Source of the DNA: Mangrovicoccus algicola
GTDB lineage: Bacteria > Pseudomonadota > Alphaproteobacteria > Rhodobacterales > Rhodobacteraceae
DNA: 63,525 bases
Direction of reading: 5' to 3'
NCBI RefSeq assembly: GCF_014903745.1
Contig: NZ_JACVXA010000016.1
Span: 1 to 63,525, forward strand
Shown here in pieces: positions 26,544 to 38,185 of the stretch. The notes beneath the pieces are model-generated. The model was given only the letters and a program-made list of their open reading frames with translations, was not told the DNA's origin and did not search any database. Made by a program: the position numbers and the translations under genes. How positions within the stretch are numbered: the first letter of the stretch is position 1; each line of letters starts with the position of its first letter.

Positions 26544-26739
26544 GGAATCGGCGGAGAGCAGGCATTCGCTGCGCCAAGCCTGAGCGACCGCACCGCGGAC
26601 TTTGCAGACATTCGCTAAATCTCACACCGAGGTCCGTTTGGACCGCATAAACATGTAAATGCCGGGTCTCTACCTGGCGTTTGCCTGAGCTCATGTCACT
26701 GCGAAGACGATGGATATCGGAGCTGGTCCTGGGTCCCGC

Positions 26740-27297
26740 TCACTCCGGATCGGCCGCGGTCGGATCGAGCGGAACGCCATCGGCTGCGCCGAGGTAGCCG
26801 AACTCTGAAATCGGGCGCAATTCTCCGTTCTGTTCACCCCATAGAACCGTGGCACGATGATTGCGCACCTCGTGCATCACAGCGTCATAGGTCAGCACCA
26901 GACGGGATGAGCGATCCACGGTGCCCGTCACGTGCCACTGGCTGACCACCAAGGAAAATTGACCCAGATGGTCATGGTATGCGGACTGAATGCGCGCTTC
27001 GGTCATTGTCAGGGCTAGCGGCGCAGCATCGCGCGTCACGGAAAGATGGCGCTCGAGATAGCGCGCCAACGCCGCCGCCAGCTCTTGCGGCAACGGCTGG
27101 CTTGGCGGCAGCGCCTCCAAAGCAGAAAGCTCGGGGGCCGCGATGATCAGGTCTTCCGCCGGGAACTGGACCGTCAGCTCCAAAGAGGATCCCTGCTCAC
27201 GCAGCAGAAGGACGCTGCCGGGCAAGGCATGTGCAAGAACAGAAGCTGCACAGCCGACAAGGGCCCCTAACGCAAGAAGGCCAGACCGCCAGATCAT
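26740..27297 (-). CDS. exported protein resembling the HupE/UreJ N-terminal domain
   Basis: The 185-residue protein has a clear signal peptide (LLALGALVGCAASVLAHA) and a periplasmic domain with LELTVQFPAEDLIIA and a YLERHLSVTRDAAPL block. This resembles the extracellular part that normally precedes the HupE/UreJ membrane domain; the membrane part is absent here. It overlaps the DUF3500 gene by 4 nt (ATGA), so the two are translationally coupled. Function unknown. Confidence 0.7.
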   Translation of the reverse strand: MIWRSGLLALGALVGCAASVLAHALPGSVLLLREQGSSLELTVQFPAEDLIIAAPELSALEALPPSQPLPQELAAALARYLERHLSVTRDAAPLALTMTEARIQSAYHDHLGQFSLVVSQWHVTGTVDRSSRLVLTYDAVMHEVRNHRATVLWGEQNGELRPISEFGYLGAADGVPLDPTAADPE

Positions 27298-28481
27298 TCC
27301 GTCTGCCCGCCGTAGTCGTCGATCAGATCGCGCCAGACCGAATGCGGGTGGTTCCCCACCTTGTCGGTGGACTTGTTCGATTGAAGCGAGAACTCGATCC
27401 AGAGCGACGGCCCATGCACCCGGACGTAATCATCCTCCGCGCTCAGTTGCGGCGTGCCGGAATAACCGAGGTAAGTCTCGGGCAATTCGGATGTGTATCT
27501 TTCCATGTAGGCAGCGGCCTCGGTGTCGGAAATGTCACCGACATAGGTCTCGATCGCGGCCAGGAGCAGGGCGGTCTGATCCTCGCCCAATTCGGAGACC
27601 GGCAGGCCCTCGAAGCTGTCCGGGATCGCGTCATCGGCCTGCGGCCCGGCGAGGATGTCGCGATAGGTTCCGTCCAGTTCGGCGACTGCGCGTTGATCCT
27701 CCGACAGTGCGCTGAGCAGCGTGGCAAAGGCGTCACGTTCCTGCGTCAGGGGCTGGTTCACCCGGCCGTTCATTTCGAAATAGGGGAAAGGTTCGACGCC
27801 CCGGAAGGACGGCGTGGCCCCTGCCAGTTTTCCATCGACATAGGTATTGGCAAAGGCCATGTGGTGCCCGCCATAATAGAGCTCCCATACGCCGGTCGGC
27901 CCGGGCGTGCCCAGGAAGGCGAACTTGGTGTTGTAGGAGGAGTACCCGGCCTTGTAGTCGGTGCTGACGGTGTTGATGTAATCATCGGCGTTGAGTGTCT
28001 GGATCATCTCGTCCCAGCCCTCATCGATTTCACCGCTCGTCGCTTCCATCATGATCGCCTTGACGAGCCCGCGCTGTTTGGTGTTCAGCTCGCCCAGCAG
28101 AACACCCGGACGCCTGGGGAAGGCTCCCGCAGGCAGGTTGCTCCAGTATTCCGCCTCGGTGCGGGAATACTCCATTTGCAGCTGTTCGAGGACATCCTCC
28201 GGCACGTCGGCCTTCAGCAGATCAATCAGGCAAAGCATCCGGTCATAGTCCGGCGTGTCTCCGCATTCGGCAGCGCTGTCGGGGATCGGCACTGTCTCCA
28301 TCAAGGTGCTGGTGTCGCCCATGCGCGCCTGAAGCGCTTCGCTCAGCGCCTGATCCTCCTCCGACATCGGCGGTGGACCGCCGTCACCGGGCGGCGGGCC
28401 CTCGTGACCTTGAGCAAAGACCGGTGAAACCAGAAGAGCGGCCAGCGCAGCCAAGCCGACAAGTTCAAAACGATGAGACAT
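27294..28481 (-). CDS. DUF3500-domain exported protein
   Basis: The 395-residue protein has a signal peptide (LVGLAALAALLVSPVFAQG) and the DUF3500 core (YYGGHHMAFANTYVDG, HGPSLWIEFSLQSN, HPHSVWRDLIDDYGG). The start at 28481 puts the signal peptide at the N-terminus; the longer frame to 28574 does not. DUF3500 proteins are often found with HupE-like proteins, as here. Biochemical role unknown. Confidence 0.85.
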   Translation of the reverse strand: MSHRFELVGLAALAALLVSPVFAQGHEGPPPGDGGPPPMSEEDQALSEALQARMGDTSTLMETVPIPDSAAECGDTPDYDRMLCLIDLLKADVPEDVLEQLQMEYSRTEAEYWSNLPAGAFPRRPGVLLGELNTKQRGLVKAIMMEATSGEIDEGWDEMIQTLNADDYINTVSTDYKAGYSSYNTKFAFLGTPGPTGVWELYYGGHHMAFANTYVDGKLAGATPSFRGVEPFPYFEMNGRVNQPLTQERDAFATLLSALSEDQRAVAELDGTYRDILAGPQADDAIPDSFEGLPVSELGEDQTALLLAAIETYVGDISDTEAAAYMERYTSELPETYLGYSGTPQLSAEDDYVRVHGPSLWIEFSLQSNKSTDKVGNHPHSVWRDLIDDYGGQTE

Positions 28482-28933
28482 TGGCGATCCATTTGTGGAG
28501 TCACTGCATCCAGCCCTCAGGATCGGGGGAACCAAGAAAAAAAGCAAGGTGATGCCCGGCAGACGACCAAGCACACCACAAGCCTCCCGATCCGGCTCTG
28601 ATTGGCATGAAACGGCAAAAGATCATCGTCCCTCGGGCCATCGAAGCCGCCGTTCGCTCGCGGCACAGCATTCGCCAGGTTGGGCTCGAAGCCGACCCTG
28701 GCTGCAAGCGTCCTGAATGTCCCCGGAGGGCCGACCGTTACCGGCCGGCCCGACTTCCTAGAGTTCGAGCTCTTCCGAGATGGCGAGCGGATCTTTGATG
28801 CTGGACCTCAAGGTGGCGCACAATCCCCTCCATCTTCGTGTAGTCGAGCACCGCTGACCCCGGCATCCTTGATCTACTAGAACGGCCTTTGGAAAGGTGC
28901 AGGAGCCGGGGGGGGGGGGGGCGATAAGGGTGA
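28482..28933. other. 452-nt decayed region with a 14-G run
   Basis: No intact gene. A minus-strand frame ends SSIKDPLAISEELEL-stop near 28759, followed by an inverted GGGCCG/CGGCCC terminator-like sequence around 28725-28750, suggesting the tail of a lost gene. A homopolymer of 14 G lies at 28908-28921. Confidence 0.4.
28908..28921. repeat. homopolymeric run of 14 G
   Basis: Fourteen consecutive G residues lie 12 nt downstream of an SDR stop codon. Such tracts slip easily in replication and in sequencing, so the exact count is unsure. It is outside coding DNA. Confidence 0.85.
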
Positions 28934-29713
28934 TCAAGCTGTCGGCACGGTTCCGCCATCGATCACGTATTCGGTGCCTGTTATGGTCCCCGCGCGGTCC
29001 GACGCGAGGAAGGCGACCAGGTTCGCGATTTCGCCAGGTTTTGACGGACGCCCGATCGGCACCCCGCCCAGCGAGTTCATGATCATGCGCTTGCCCGCCT
29101 CTACGTCGACCCTGTGTTCCGCCGCGAGGCGTTTGGCCAGCTCGACCGAGGACTCCGTCTCGATCCAGCCCGGAGAGACGCGGACAACCCGCACACCCTT
29201 TGGCGAGACCTGCTTCGACAGGCTCTTGCTGTAGGTGGACAGGGCCGCCTTGGCGGCGGCATAGGCAGTTGTCGCCTCTGGCAGAGGCAATTCGCGCTGG
29301 ATGGATGTGACATGGATCACGACGCCGCTGCCCCGCGCCTCCATCTCGGGAACCAGTGCGCGGTCGAGACGGACCGCCGGCATCAGGTTCAGGTCAAGCT
29401 CATGCCGCCATTCGTCGTCGCCGAGCGCCCTGTAGCCGCCCGCGGGCGCCGAGGAGCCGCCTAGCATGTGAACGATGATGTCGACGCCACCCAGCCTCTC
29501 GCGCACGGCCTGGGCCACCTGGGCGCAGCCCTCGGCCCGGGTCAGGTCCGCCGCCACGAACCGGTCTTCCGGCATCTCCGGCGGCCTTGTGCGCGCAGTT
29601 GTCAGAACATCGGCGCCAAGCTCTTTGAACAGGGCCACGGTCGCGCCTCCGGCACCGCGCGTGCCGGAGGTGACGAGGGCCCGTTTTCCCTTAAGGGTCA
29701 GAAAGGGGCTCAT
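28934..29713 (-). CDS. SDR-family oxidoreductase
   Basis: The 259-residue short-chain dehydrogenase has a cofactor loop [10 protein letters not shown] in place of the usual TGxxxGIG, the active-site YAAAKAAL (Tyr/Lys) and the C-terminal [16 protein letters not shown]. It lies in a two-gene unit with the NTF2-like gene, overlapping it by 4 nt, divergent from a LysR regulator. Substrate unknown. Confidence 0.9.
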   Translation of the reverse strand: MSPFLTLKGKRALVTSGTRGAGGATVALFKELGADVLTTARTRPPEMPEDRFVAADLTRAEGCAQVAQAVRERLGGVDIIVHMLGGSSAPAGGYRALGDDEWRHELDLNLMPAVRLDRALVPEMEARGSGVVIHVTSIQRELPLPEATTAYAAAKAALSTYSKSLSKQVSPKGVRVVRVSPGWIETESSVELAKRLAAEHRVDVEAGKRMIMNSLGGVPIGRPSKPGEIANLVAFLASDRAGTITGTEYVIDGGTVPTA

Positions 29714-30039
29714 GGCACGATTTCCAATTCGGCGACCTTGTCCCCGCGAAGGACGAAGAAATAGCGCAGGTCGACCGGGCTTCCTGGGAAATTGCCGACA
29801 AGATGGCTGGTGACGATGATGCGCTGGCCGTCTCCCGTGACGTCGAACGGCTCTACCGTGTAGGTGTATTGCGTGGAGGCATTGTCCATCCACCGCCGGA
29901 TCGCGTCGCGCCCCGTGTAGGTATTGCCTTCATCGATGACGGTGGCGTCCTGCGTGAAGCCCTCGGCGATCGCCTGCACGTCGCCCTGCTTGTCGGCCGA
30001 GAAATAGGCCTCGATTGCGTCTGGCAGTTCGATACTCAT
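29710..30039 (-). CDS. NTF2-like (SnoaL-type) small protein
   Basis: The 109-residue protein of the NTF2-like superfamily has [20 protein letters not shown] and [20 protein letters not shown], the typical cone-shaped fold of SnoaL/ketosteroid-isomerase relatives. It is translated together with the SDR (ATGA overlap), suggesting the two act on the same small molecule. First gene of the minus-strand unit controlled by the divergent LysR gene. Confidence 0.87.
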   Translation of the reverse strand: MSIELPDAIEAYFSADKQGDVQAIAEGFTQDATVIDEGNTYTGRDAIRRWMDNASTQYTYTVEPFDVTGDGQRIIVTSHLVGNFPGSPVDLRYFFVLRGDKVAELEIVP

Positions 30040-30142
30040 GGCGGGTCTCCTGTCTGAATAGGGGGCAAGGGGCGCTGCCGATCTCGACGCTCGACCTCTT
30101 GGTCCGCATCGGGTCCGGCGCCCTGTGCATGAAGTTAGGGCT

Positions 30143-30173
30143 TTGACACTCTGCGGATAAGCGGGATTAATCC
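30143..30173 (+). promoter_or_regulatory. LysR promoter and GGATTAATCC palindrome
   Basis: TTGACA (30143-30148) and ATTAAT (30166-30171) are spaced 17 nt and lie 30 nt before the LysR start. The 10-bp palindrome GGATTAATCC (30164-30173) overlaps the -10, as expected for autoregulation. The divergent NTF2/SDR unit starts at 30039. Confidence 0.5.
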
Positions 30174-30200
30174 GGATGTTGAATTTGGATTTTCGGGATA

Positions 30201-31109
30201 ATGGCGACCTACAAGCTGGCCGATTTCGACGCGGTTCTGGCGATTGCCCGCAGGGGATCGTTCCGGGCGGCCGCGCTGGACGTTGGGATGTCGACAAGCG
30301 CGCTCAGCAGCGCGGTCGCGAAGCTCGAGGAGCAACTTGGCGTGCGGCTCTTCAATCGCACGACCCGCAGCGTGTCGCTGACCGCTGCCGGACATCGCTT
30401 CGTCGAGCAGGTCAGCCCGGCGCTCAAGGACATTCATGGCGCGATCGACACGGTCCGGTCACAGCAGGAGACCCCCACCGGCATTCTGCGCATCAACACC
30501 TTCGCCACGGCGGGCCGCGAGATCCTGGCGCCGCTCGTCCTCGAATGCCTGCGGCGCTTCCCGGGGGTGCAGATCGACCTGGTGACCGAAGGCAACCTCG
30601 TCGACATCGTGGCGGATGGTTTCGATTTCGGGGTGCGCAGCCAGACCCTTGTGCCGAGCGACATGATCGCCATCCCGCTCGGGCCCGCACGGCGCTACGC
30701 GGTCGTCGCGAACCCCGCCTATTTCGAAAGCCGGGAGCCGCCCAAGGTGCCTTCCGACCTGATGGCGCATGCCTGCATTCGCACGCGCCTGCCGAATGGC
30801 GCGCTTTTTCGCTGGCAGTTCGAAGCCGAGGGGCAGCCGATTCACGTCAATGTCGAGGGCCCGATCACGCTGGACGAAGCCAGCCTCGCGCGCATTGCCG
30901 TGCTTGATGGTCTCGGTATCGGCTTCTTCATGGAGGCGGACGTGCGAGAGGATATCGATGCGGGGCGGCTGGTGCGTGTTCTCGACGCCTGGACGCCGCC
31001 GCTGGCGCCGCTTTGCCTATACTATCCCAGCCGGCGCAATCCGCCGGCAGCCGTCAAGGTCTTCATCGATCTCGCACGGGAACTCGCGCGATCCTCGAGG
31101 CCGGGTTGA
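30201..31109 (+). CDS. LysR-family transcriptional regulator
   Basis: The 302-residue LysR protein has the N-terminal HTH ([28 protein letters not shown]) and a substrate-binding domain of the CrgA/DsdC-like branch ([37 protein letters not shown]). Divergent from the NTF2/SDR unit, which it probably controls. Length normal. Confidence 0.92.
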   Translation: MATYKLADFDAVLAIARRGSFRAAALDVGMSTSALSSAVAKLEEQLGVRLFNRTTRSVSLTAAGHRFVEQVSPALKDIHGAIDTVRSQQETPTGILRINTFATAGREILAPLVLECLRRFPGVQIDLVTEGNLVDIVADGFDFGVRSQTLVPSDMIAIPLGPARRYAVVANPAYFESREPPKVPSDLMAHACIRTRLPNGALFRWQFEAEGQPIHVNVEGPITLDEASLARIAVLDGLGIGFFMEADVREDIDAGRLVRVLDAWTPPLAPLCLYYPSRRNPPAAVKVFIDLARELARSSRPG

Positions 31110-31562
31110 AGGCGTCGTGCTCATCCCGTCGCAAAAGCATGCAGTGGGAGTCCTACATCAGCGCAGCGAACGATTGAGTGGCCTCCACCGCTGACCTTCG
31201 CGCATCCGGTTGTGCAGCGCAATGTGCCGAAAGGCTGGTCCGGGGTAGCTGCGTTGCAGCGATGATCACCCGGCGAATGTCGCCTGTGGGCCGATGCTGT
31301 TCTGCACCCGTCCGGCAGGGCTGAGCGGCCGTCAGCTTCCGTGCCGCAGACGACAGGGTGTCGCCCTGTGAATGATCGCCGCCTCGCCCAAACTTCTGCA
31401 CTGCCGCATGGGGATCAGCGCCACTCAGAGGATCAGCGGAGAGGCCGCGCGGGAGGCGGGGTTGGGGCGGGCTATTGAGGCCGAGGATCTGGCCCTGAGA
31501 TCGGCTAAGGTCCCGTAGCGTCCGTGTCGACAACCGCGATGCCCTGGCAGGCGCCGAGGGCC
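31110..31562. other. 453-nt stretch without a recognisable gene
   Basis: It lies between convergently ending LysR genes. There is a minus-strand open frame of 126 codons here, but it has no family signature and biased composition, and I do not call it a gene. No RNA or repeat was seen. Confidence 0.4.
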
Positions 31563-32453
31563 CTATCGGGCGGTTTCGCGCCAGGCGCGCACATGGTCGA
31601 TCATGGCGCGCAGTTTCGGCGGCTGGTTCCGCCGCCCCGGGTAGAAGAGGTAGAAGCCGGTGAATGGCGGCAGGTAGGCGTCCAGGAGCGACACGAGCGC
31701 GCCGGTCTCGAGCCAGGGGCGGAACGTGTCCTCGATCCCGAAGGTGATCCCGCCTCCCGCCAGTGCCGTGCGCACCATCAGCTGCATGTCATTGGTGGTC
31801 AGATGCGTCGGCACCTCGACATCGAAGGCACGGCCCTTCTCCTCGAACTCCCAGCGATAGGGCGCGACCCCGGGATCGGCCCGCCAGCCGATGCAGCGAT
31901 GCGCGATCAGGTCGCGAGGATGCCCGGGCCGCCCGGCCTGCGCCAGATAGGCCGGGCTGGCCACGCAGACCTGCCGCTGCGGCCCGGTCAGAGGCAGCGC
32001 GATCATGTCCTGCGCGATGACCTCGCCCAGCCGCACCCCCGCGTCGAACCCGCCCGCCACGATGTCGGCCTCGTCATCGGTCACCGTCACGTCGAGCGAG
32101 ATCCCCGGATGGGCGGCGATGAACTCGGCGACAAGCGGGCCCGACAGGAACCGCTCGGCGATCGAGGTCACGGCCAGCCGCAGCCGGCCCTTCGGCTGGT
32201 CGGACAGCGTCTCCAGCGCCGCCGCGATCTCGGCCAGCGGTCCGGTCACGGCCGCATGCAGCGCCTGGCCCGCCTCGGTCGGACGCACGCTGCGCGTGGT
32301 GCGCAGGAACAGCGCCGCGCCTTGCGCATCCTCCAGCCGCCGGATCCCCTGGCTCACGGCCGAGCGCGTCACGCCCAGCCGGTCGGCGGCGGCGCGGAAG
32401 CTTCCGGTTTCGGCCACGGCCACGAACATCCGCAGGAGGTTCAGGTCTTCCAT
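31563..32453 (-). CDS. LysR-family transcriptional regulator
   Basis: The 296-residue LysR protein has MEDLNLLRMFVAVAETGSFR, the HTH RAAADRLGVTRSAVSQGIRRL and the effector domain ending YLFYPGRRNQPPKLRAMID. It is divergent from the SDR gene at 32548, with 94 nt between starts that contain TTGACA at 32467. This repeats the LysR/SDR layout at 29-31 kb. Confidence 0.92.
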   Translation of the reverse strand: MEDLNLLRMFVAVAETGSFRAAADRLGVTRSAVSQGIRRLEDAQGAALFLRTTRSVRPTEAGQALHAAVTGPLAEIAAALETLSDQPKGRLRLAVTSIAERFLSGPLVAEFIAAHPGISLDVTVTDDEADIVAGGFDAGVRLGEVIAQDMIALPLTGPQRQVCVASPAYLAQAGRPGHPRDLIAHRCIGWRADPGVAPYRWEFEEKGRAFDVEVPTHLTTNDMQLMVRTALAGGGITFGIEDTFRPWLETGALVSLLDAYLPPFTGFYLFYPGRRNQPPKLRAMIDHVRAWRETAR

Positions 32454-32547
32454 TGGTTAGCCATGCTTGACAGCCCCGTCATCATCCGACGGATACCGTC
32501 GCCAATGCCCGCTGTCTAGATTTGCTCCGTCAATCAAGGAGAGACAG

Positions 32548-33270
32548 ATGGACAAGGTCATCCTGATCACCGGCGCCTCGAGCGGCATCGGCGAAGGCAT
32601 CGCCCGCGAACTGGCCCGCACGGGGGCGAAACTGATGCTGGGCGCCCGCCGCACCGACCGGCTGGAGCGGCTGACGCGCGAGATGGGCGGCAACGTGCGG
32701 TTCCGCGCGCTGGATGTCACCAGCGCCGGTGAGGTCATGGCCTTCGCCGAGGCGGCCCGCGCCGCATGGGGCCATGTCGATGCGATCGTCAACAATGCCG
32801 GCGTCATGCCGCTCTCGCCGATGGCGGCAATGAGGACCGAGGAATGGGAGCGCATGGTCGATGTCAACATCAAGGGCGTGCTGAACGGCATCGCTGCCGT
32901 GCTGCCGCAGATGGCGGCGCGCGGATCGGGCCATGTCATCAACATCGGATCGGTGGGCGCGCTGTCGGTGGTGCCGACGGCGGCGGTCTATTGCGCCACG
33001 AAATACGCGGTGCGGGCGATCTCGGACGGGCTGCGCCAGGAACATGCTGACCTGCGCGTCACCTGCATCCATCCCGGCGTGGTCGAAAGCGAGCTTGCCG
33101 ACACGATCACCGATCCGGTGGCGTCCGAGGCGATGAAGCGCTACCGCGCCATCGCCCTGACCCCGGACGCGATCGGCCGCGCCGTGCGCTTCGCGCTGGA
33201 GCAGCCCGGGGATGTCGACGTGAACGAGATCGTCCTGCGCCCGACCCGCATCCCGGCCGGTGCCGCATGA
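32548..33270 (+). CDS. SDR-family oxidoreductase
   Basis: The 240-residue classical SDR has TGASSGIGEGIA, NNAGVMPLSPM, the catalytic VYCATKYAVRA and the IHPGVVESEL loop. An AAGGAG ribosome site precedes ATG 32548, so the longer frame from 32467 is not used. The gene overlaps the following small exported-protein gene by 4 nt. It belongs to the clavaldehyde-dehydrogenase-like group; substrate unknown. Confidence 0.93.
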   Translation: MDKVILITGASSGIGEGIARELARTGAKLMLGARRTDRLERLTREMGGNVRFRALDVTSAGEVMAFAEAARAAWGHVDAIVNNAGVMPLSPMAAMRTEEWERMVDVNIKGVLNGIAAVLPQMAARGSGHVINIGSVGALSVVPTAAVYCATKYAVRAISDGLRQEHADLRVTCIHPGVVESELADTITDPVASEAMKRYRAIALTPDAIGRAVRFALEQPGDVDVNEIVLRPTRIPAGAA

Positions 33271-33584
33271 GGCGCAGGGCCCTTGCCGCGGCGATCCTCG
33301 CCGCGGCGCTCCCCCTATCCGCGCAGGAGGCTCCGATGCCCGGTCACAGGCCCGCCCATCCCTATGTCGGACTCCGGGTCACGCAGGATGGCCGTGTCCG
33401 CCACGAGCTGCTGCCGAACGGGCGCTATGTCGAGGCGCGCGGCCCGCGCGAGCGCGCCTATCTCGGCCGCTACGAGGTGACGGGCGATCATATCGACGAC
33501 CGGGACGACACCGGCTTCACTGCCGATGGCGATTTCGTCGACGGGGTGCTCCATCACGGCGGCATGATCCTTTACCGCCGCTGA
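33267..33584 (+). CDS. Atu4866-domain exported protein
   Basis: The 105-residue protein has a signal peptide (ALAAAILAAALPLSAQ) and the Atu4866 domain (HPYVGLRVTQDGRVRHELLP, GRYEVTGDHIDYDD-like region and DGDFVDGVLHHGGMILYRR). Members are small beta-rich proteins often paired with SDR enzymes, as here, where the ATGA overlap couples their translation. Function unknown. Confidence 0.87.
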   Translation: MRRRALAAAILAAALPLSAQEAPMPGHRPAHPYVGLRVTQDGRVRHELLPNGRYVEARGPRERAYLGRYEVTGDHIDDRDDTGFTADGDFVDGVLHHGGMILYRR

Positions 33585-33671
33585 GCCTGGCGCTGGAACG
33601 GCACGTGCTCGAAACGCTCCCGGCCTCCGCGGGGCATGCAGCCGTGATCGCCGCAAAACATGCGGGGTTCG

Positions 33672-33885
33672 ATGATCGATATCCAGCGGCAGGAGGACTG
33701 GCCTGGATTTGCCTGGTCGGGCCGCCGAGATCTCCGACAAGCCGGGCCAGGGTCCCCGACCGTGTGCGGCAGTGCGCGGCGATCAAACGCTTTCTCGACA
33801 GGGTCGAGGGCAATCTGACCTCCGGCAAAGGGGCGACGCTTGCCAGTGTCCCGACCGACACGGCGCTGCGGGACACCATCGGTCC
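33672..33885 (+). pseudogene. Fic-family protein remnant (N- and C-terminal ends only)
   Basis: MIDIQRQEDWPGFAWS at 33672 resembles the N-terminal domain of Fic proteins, and, in another frame, FLDRVEGNLTSGKGATLASV and PTDTALRDTIG resemble the typical C-terminus (LTSSKWAKLAKCSQDTALRDI in relatives). The Fic core HPFxxGNGR is absent, so about 250 codons have been deleted. It lies directly next to the resolvase gene. Confidence 0.55.
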
Positions 33886-33887
33886 TG

Positions 33888-34484
33888 TCAGCCTTTGCTG
33901 CCGGTTCGCGCCAGCGTGCGATAGACGGTCGGGCGCGGGACCGAGAACAGCTCGGTCAGGTCCGACACCGAATAATCTCCCGTGTCATGCATCCGCGCCA
34001 GTTCCGCCGCCTGCCGGTCCGACAGCTTCGGTGTCTTGCCGCGCAGCTTGCCCCTGGCGCGGGCAATGGCCATGCCCTCCCGCGTGCGCATCCGGATCAG
34101 GTCGGATTCGAACTCCGCGAAGGTCGCCAGGATGTTGAAGAACATCTTGCCCATCGGATCGGCCGGGTCGTAGACCGCCTGCCCCAGGGCCAGCCTGATG
34201 CCGCGCGCCGCCAGCCCGTCGGCGATGTCGCGGGCATCCGGCACCGATCGGGCCAGCCGGTCGAGCTTCGGCACGACGAGGGTGTCGCCCTCGCGCAGCG
34301 CCGCCAGGGCTTCGGCCAGCCCGGGCCGGTGGCGGTCCCGCCCGGTCAACCCGTGATCGGTGTAAATCCGCTCCGCGACGACGCCGAGCGCCAGGAGCGC
34401 CGCACGCTGCGCCGCAAGATCCTGGCGGTCCGTCGAGCAGCGCGCATAGCCGATCCTGAGACGGGCCGCAGATGTGTGACGCAT
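33888..34484 (-). CDS. serine recombinase (resolvase/invertase family)
   Basis: The 198-residue protein has the serine-recombinase core: nucleophile Ser17 in YARCSTDRQD, KLDRLARSVPD and the FAEFESDLIRMRTREGM helix, followed by a C-terminal HTH (YSVSDLTELFSVPRPTVYRTL). Size and layout match Tn3-type resolvases and DNA invertases. No transposase partner is next to it; about 200 nt before it contain no gene and may hold a res site. It may be a remnant of the mobile element that deleted the Fic gene. Confidence 0.92.
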   Translation of the reverse strand: MRHTSAARLRIGYARCSTDRQDLAAQRAALLALGVVAERIYTDHGLTGRDRHRPGLAEALAALREGDTLVVPKLDRLARSVPDARDIADGLAARGIRLALGQAVYDPADPMGKMFFNILATFAEFESDLIRMRTREGMAIARARGKLRGKTPKLSDRQAAELARMHDTGDYSVSDLTELFSVPRPTVYRTLARTGSKG

Positions 34485-34686
34485 GAGGCCTCTCTACCGA
34501 GAAAGACATCGTACCAGTCCATTGATACACGTTCCGGCCAGCCTGTCATGACCCGCATGGAGCGCTCGCCCCTGTCCGTTGAAGGATCGGCTTCCGGACG
34601 GATTCAAGGCCTATGACAGCAGCCCTGCAGGAGCGGGGAAGGTTGTGGTGTCATTGCTTGGTGGATGAGGTGGCGCGCGGGGAGTT

Positions 34687-35636
34687 CTACGCGGCGCCAC
34701 ACGGGGCGGGCTGCCGGCTTGCGCCGTCGTAGAGCAACGCAAATGCCGATTTTCCGTCAATGGACGCAAGCTTGCCATCCTCGATCAACAGAAACGGGTC
34801 GCAGCGCGCATGGCCGATGAGCCTTCCGCCGGAGAGAATTTCGGCATCCGGGCCGAGGCCTGCGGACCAGCAGGCGTCGCCATGAAACGCGGTCGCCAGG
34901 CGGATTGCGGTTGCCTTGCCATCCTGCACCTCCACGACGGACCGGGACGCGGTTTCGGTTACCGGCAGACCGGCGACGATCTCGATGCTCCGGGGCGCGC
35001 GCGCCCTGGGGGCCGCCAGCCGCGGCACAAGAAGGTCGCGGGCGAGCTGCCCCAGAACGGCATGCGGATGGATGGAGTTGTGAAGAACGGCCAGGCTGTA
35101 CCCTGATCCCCGCTCGACAATCTGTCCCAGATCGCCATGGCGTCGCACGAGAGCGGCATTGCCGATGCCGATCTCGCCGGACCGCGAAAGGGCGATCAGC
35201 CCGGCATCAGCACGCGGATTGTGCTGCAGCACCTTGTCCACCGCGTCCTGCGGCGCTTGACCGTTTTCAAGCGCCTGGAGGGCGGTGTGGGACAGCGGCG
35301 GACCGTCGACCCCGCGGGTGTTGGGAAAACGGTGACCGGTCACCAAACCGACCCCGGCCCGGGCCGGGGTGAATTGCGACAGGGGGGCGGGGCGGTCCGG
35401 GCCGGAGGACATCAGCACCGCGAGAGGGGCGGCCAGAAGTTGCCTTGGCACCCCGCTGCGCAAAAGCGCCCGGGCCCCGCCGCGCTGGCCTTCGGCGCGG
35501 AAAATCTCCTCCTCGGCCGTCATGGCGGCGACGCTGATGAAGCCTCCGACCGCACCGTGAGCAACAGCTTCGATCCGGGCCAAGGTCTCGAGGATCGCCG
35601 TTCCCGCGCAATGCCCGGCCGCCGCGATTCCTATGG

Positions 35637-35640
<4 letters not shown>
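34687..35640 (-). CDS. DUF6963-like protein (Ntn-hydrolase-like)
   Basis: This protein of 317 residues begins MTIGIAAAGHCAGTAILETL and contains VGLVTGHRFPNTRGVDG and the ADAGLIALSRSGEIGIGNAA block, which I associate with the DUF6963 family, distantly like DUF1028 Ntn-hydrolases. ATG 35640 is supported by a 4-nt overlap with the ABC ATPase stop. It is the last gene of the dipeptide-type transporter operon, so it probably hydrolyses the imported compound; the family assignment is only moderately certain. Confidence 0.65.
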
Positions 35641-37303
<1,663 letters not shown>

Positions 37304-37307
<4 letters not shown>

Positions 37308-38185
37308 CGGGCATCCTCCCTGAGCAGCGAGCGCGGATCCATCGCCTCGCGCAGCGCATCCCCCGCGAGATTGAAGGCCAGAACGGTCAATGCGATGGCA
37401 AGGCCCGGGAACAGCATGAGCCAGGGCGCACGGCTGAAGAAGTCCCGCCCGGCCGAGAGCATGAAGCCCCATTCCGGCTGCGGCGGCTGGGCGCCGAGAC
37501 CGAGAAATGACAGGGCCGCGGCCGCCAGGATGGCATTCGACAACCCCAGAGTTGCCACGACGATCATCGTCGGCATGACATTGGGCAGAAGGTGCAGGAA
37601 CAGCAGCCGACCGGGGCCGGCTCCCGCTGCCACGGCGCCTTCGAACCATGGCTTGGAGCGTTCGGACAGAGCGCTGGCATAGGCCGTGCGCGCATAGAAA
37701 GGTATGCCGGCGACGCCGACCGCGATCATCGCGTTGGTCAGTGACGGCCCGAGCACCGCGACGAAGGCCAGCGCGATCAAGGTTTCGGTGAAGCTGAAAA
37801 GCACGTCGACCGAGCGCATCAGCAGGGCTTCGAGCCAGCCGCGCAGATACGCGGCCAGCAGGCCGACCGTCAGCCCGAGGACGAGAGAGATGCCGACGGC
37901 TATGGCTCCGATCCGGAGCGTCAACCGGGCGCCGTACATGATGCGGCTGAGAACGTCGCGGCCAAGCTCGTCGGTACCCATGGGATAGGCCAGGGAAGGC
38001 GGCGTCAACGGGCGGCCGGCGGCCATTCGCGTCGGATCATGCGGCGCCAGAAGGTCGGCGAGGCCAGCAGCGGCGAGCAGCAGCACGATGATGGCGCAGG
38101 CGATGGCGCCGGCAGGCTGCATGAGGACACGCCACCAGAACGATCTGGTCCGGCGCGGTGCATCAGAGGGGGCGAAGGCGGTCAT
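37304..38185 (-). CDS. dipeptide-type ABC transporter permease, DppC-like
   Basis: The 293-residue membrane protein has a cytoplasmic N-terminus, LLAPHDPTRM and GTDELGRDVLSRIMYGARLT, the signatures of DppC-type permeases, and a C-terminal EAA loop region FEGAVAAGAGPGRLLFLHLLPN. Start and stop overlap the neighbouring genes by 4 nt. It pairs with the DppB-like permease upstream. Confidence 0.94.

Noticed and set aside
31110-31562. A 126-codon minus-strand open frame as a gene
   Set aside because: No recognisable family, no ribosome site, low-complexity composition and location between two gene ends.
33267-34138. A long plus-strand frame through 33260-34138 as one protein
   Set aside because: It runs out of frame across the Atu4866-domain gene, the Fic remnant and the antisense of the resolvase; only the short pieces are supported.
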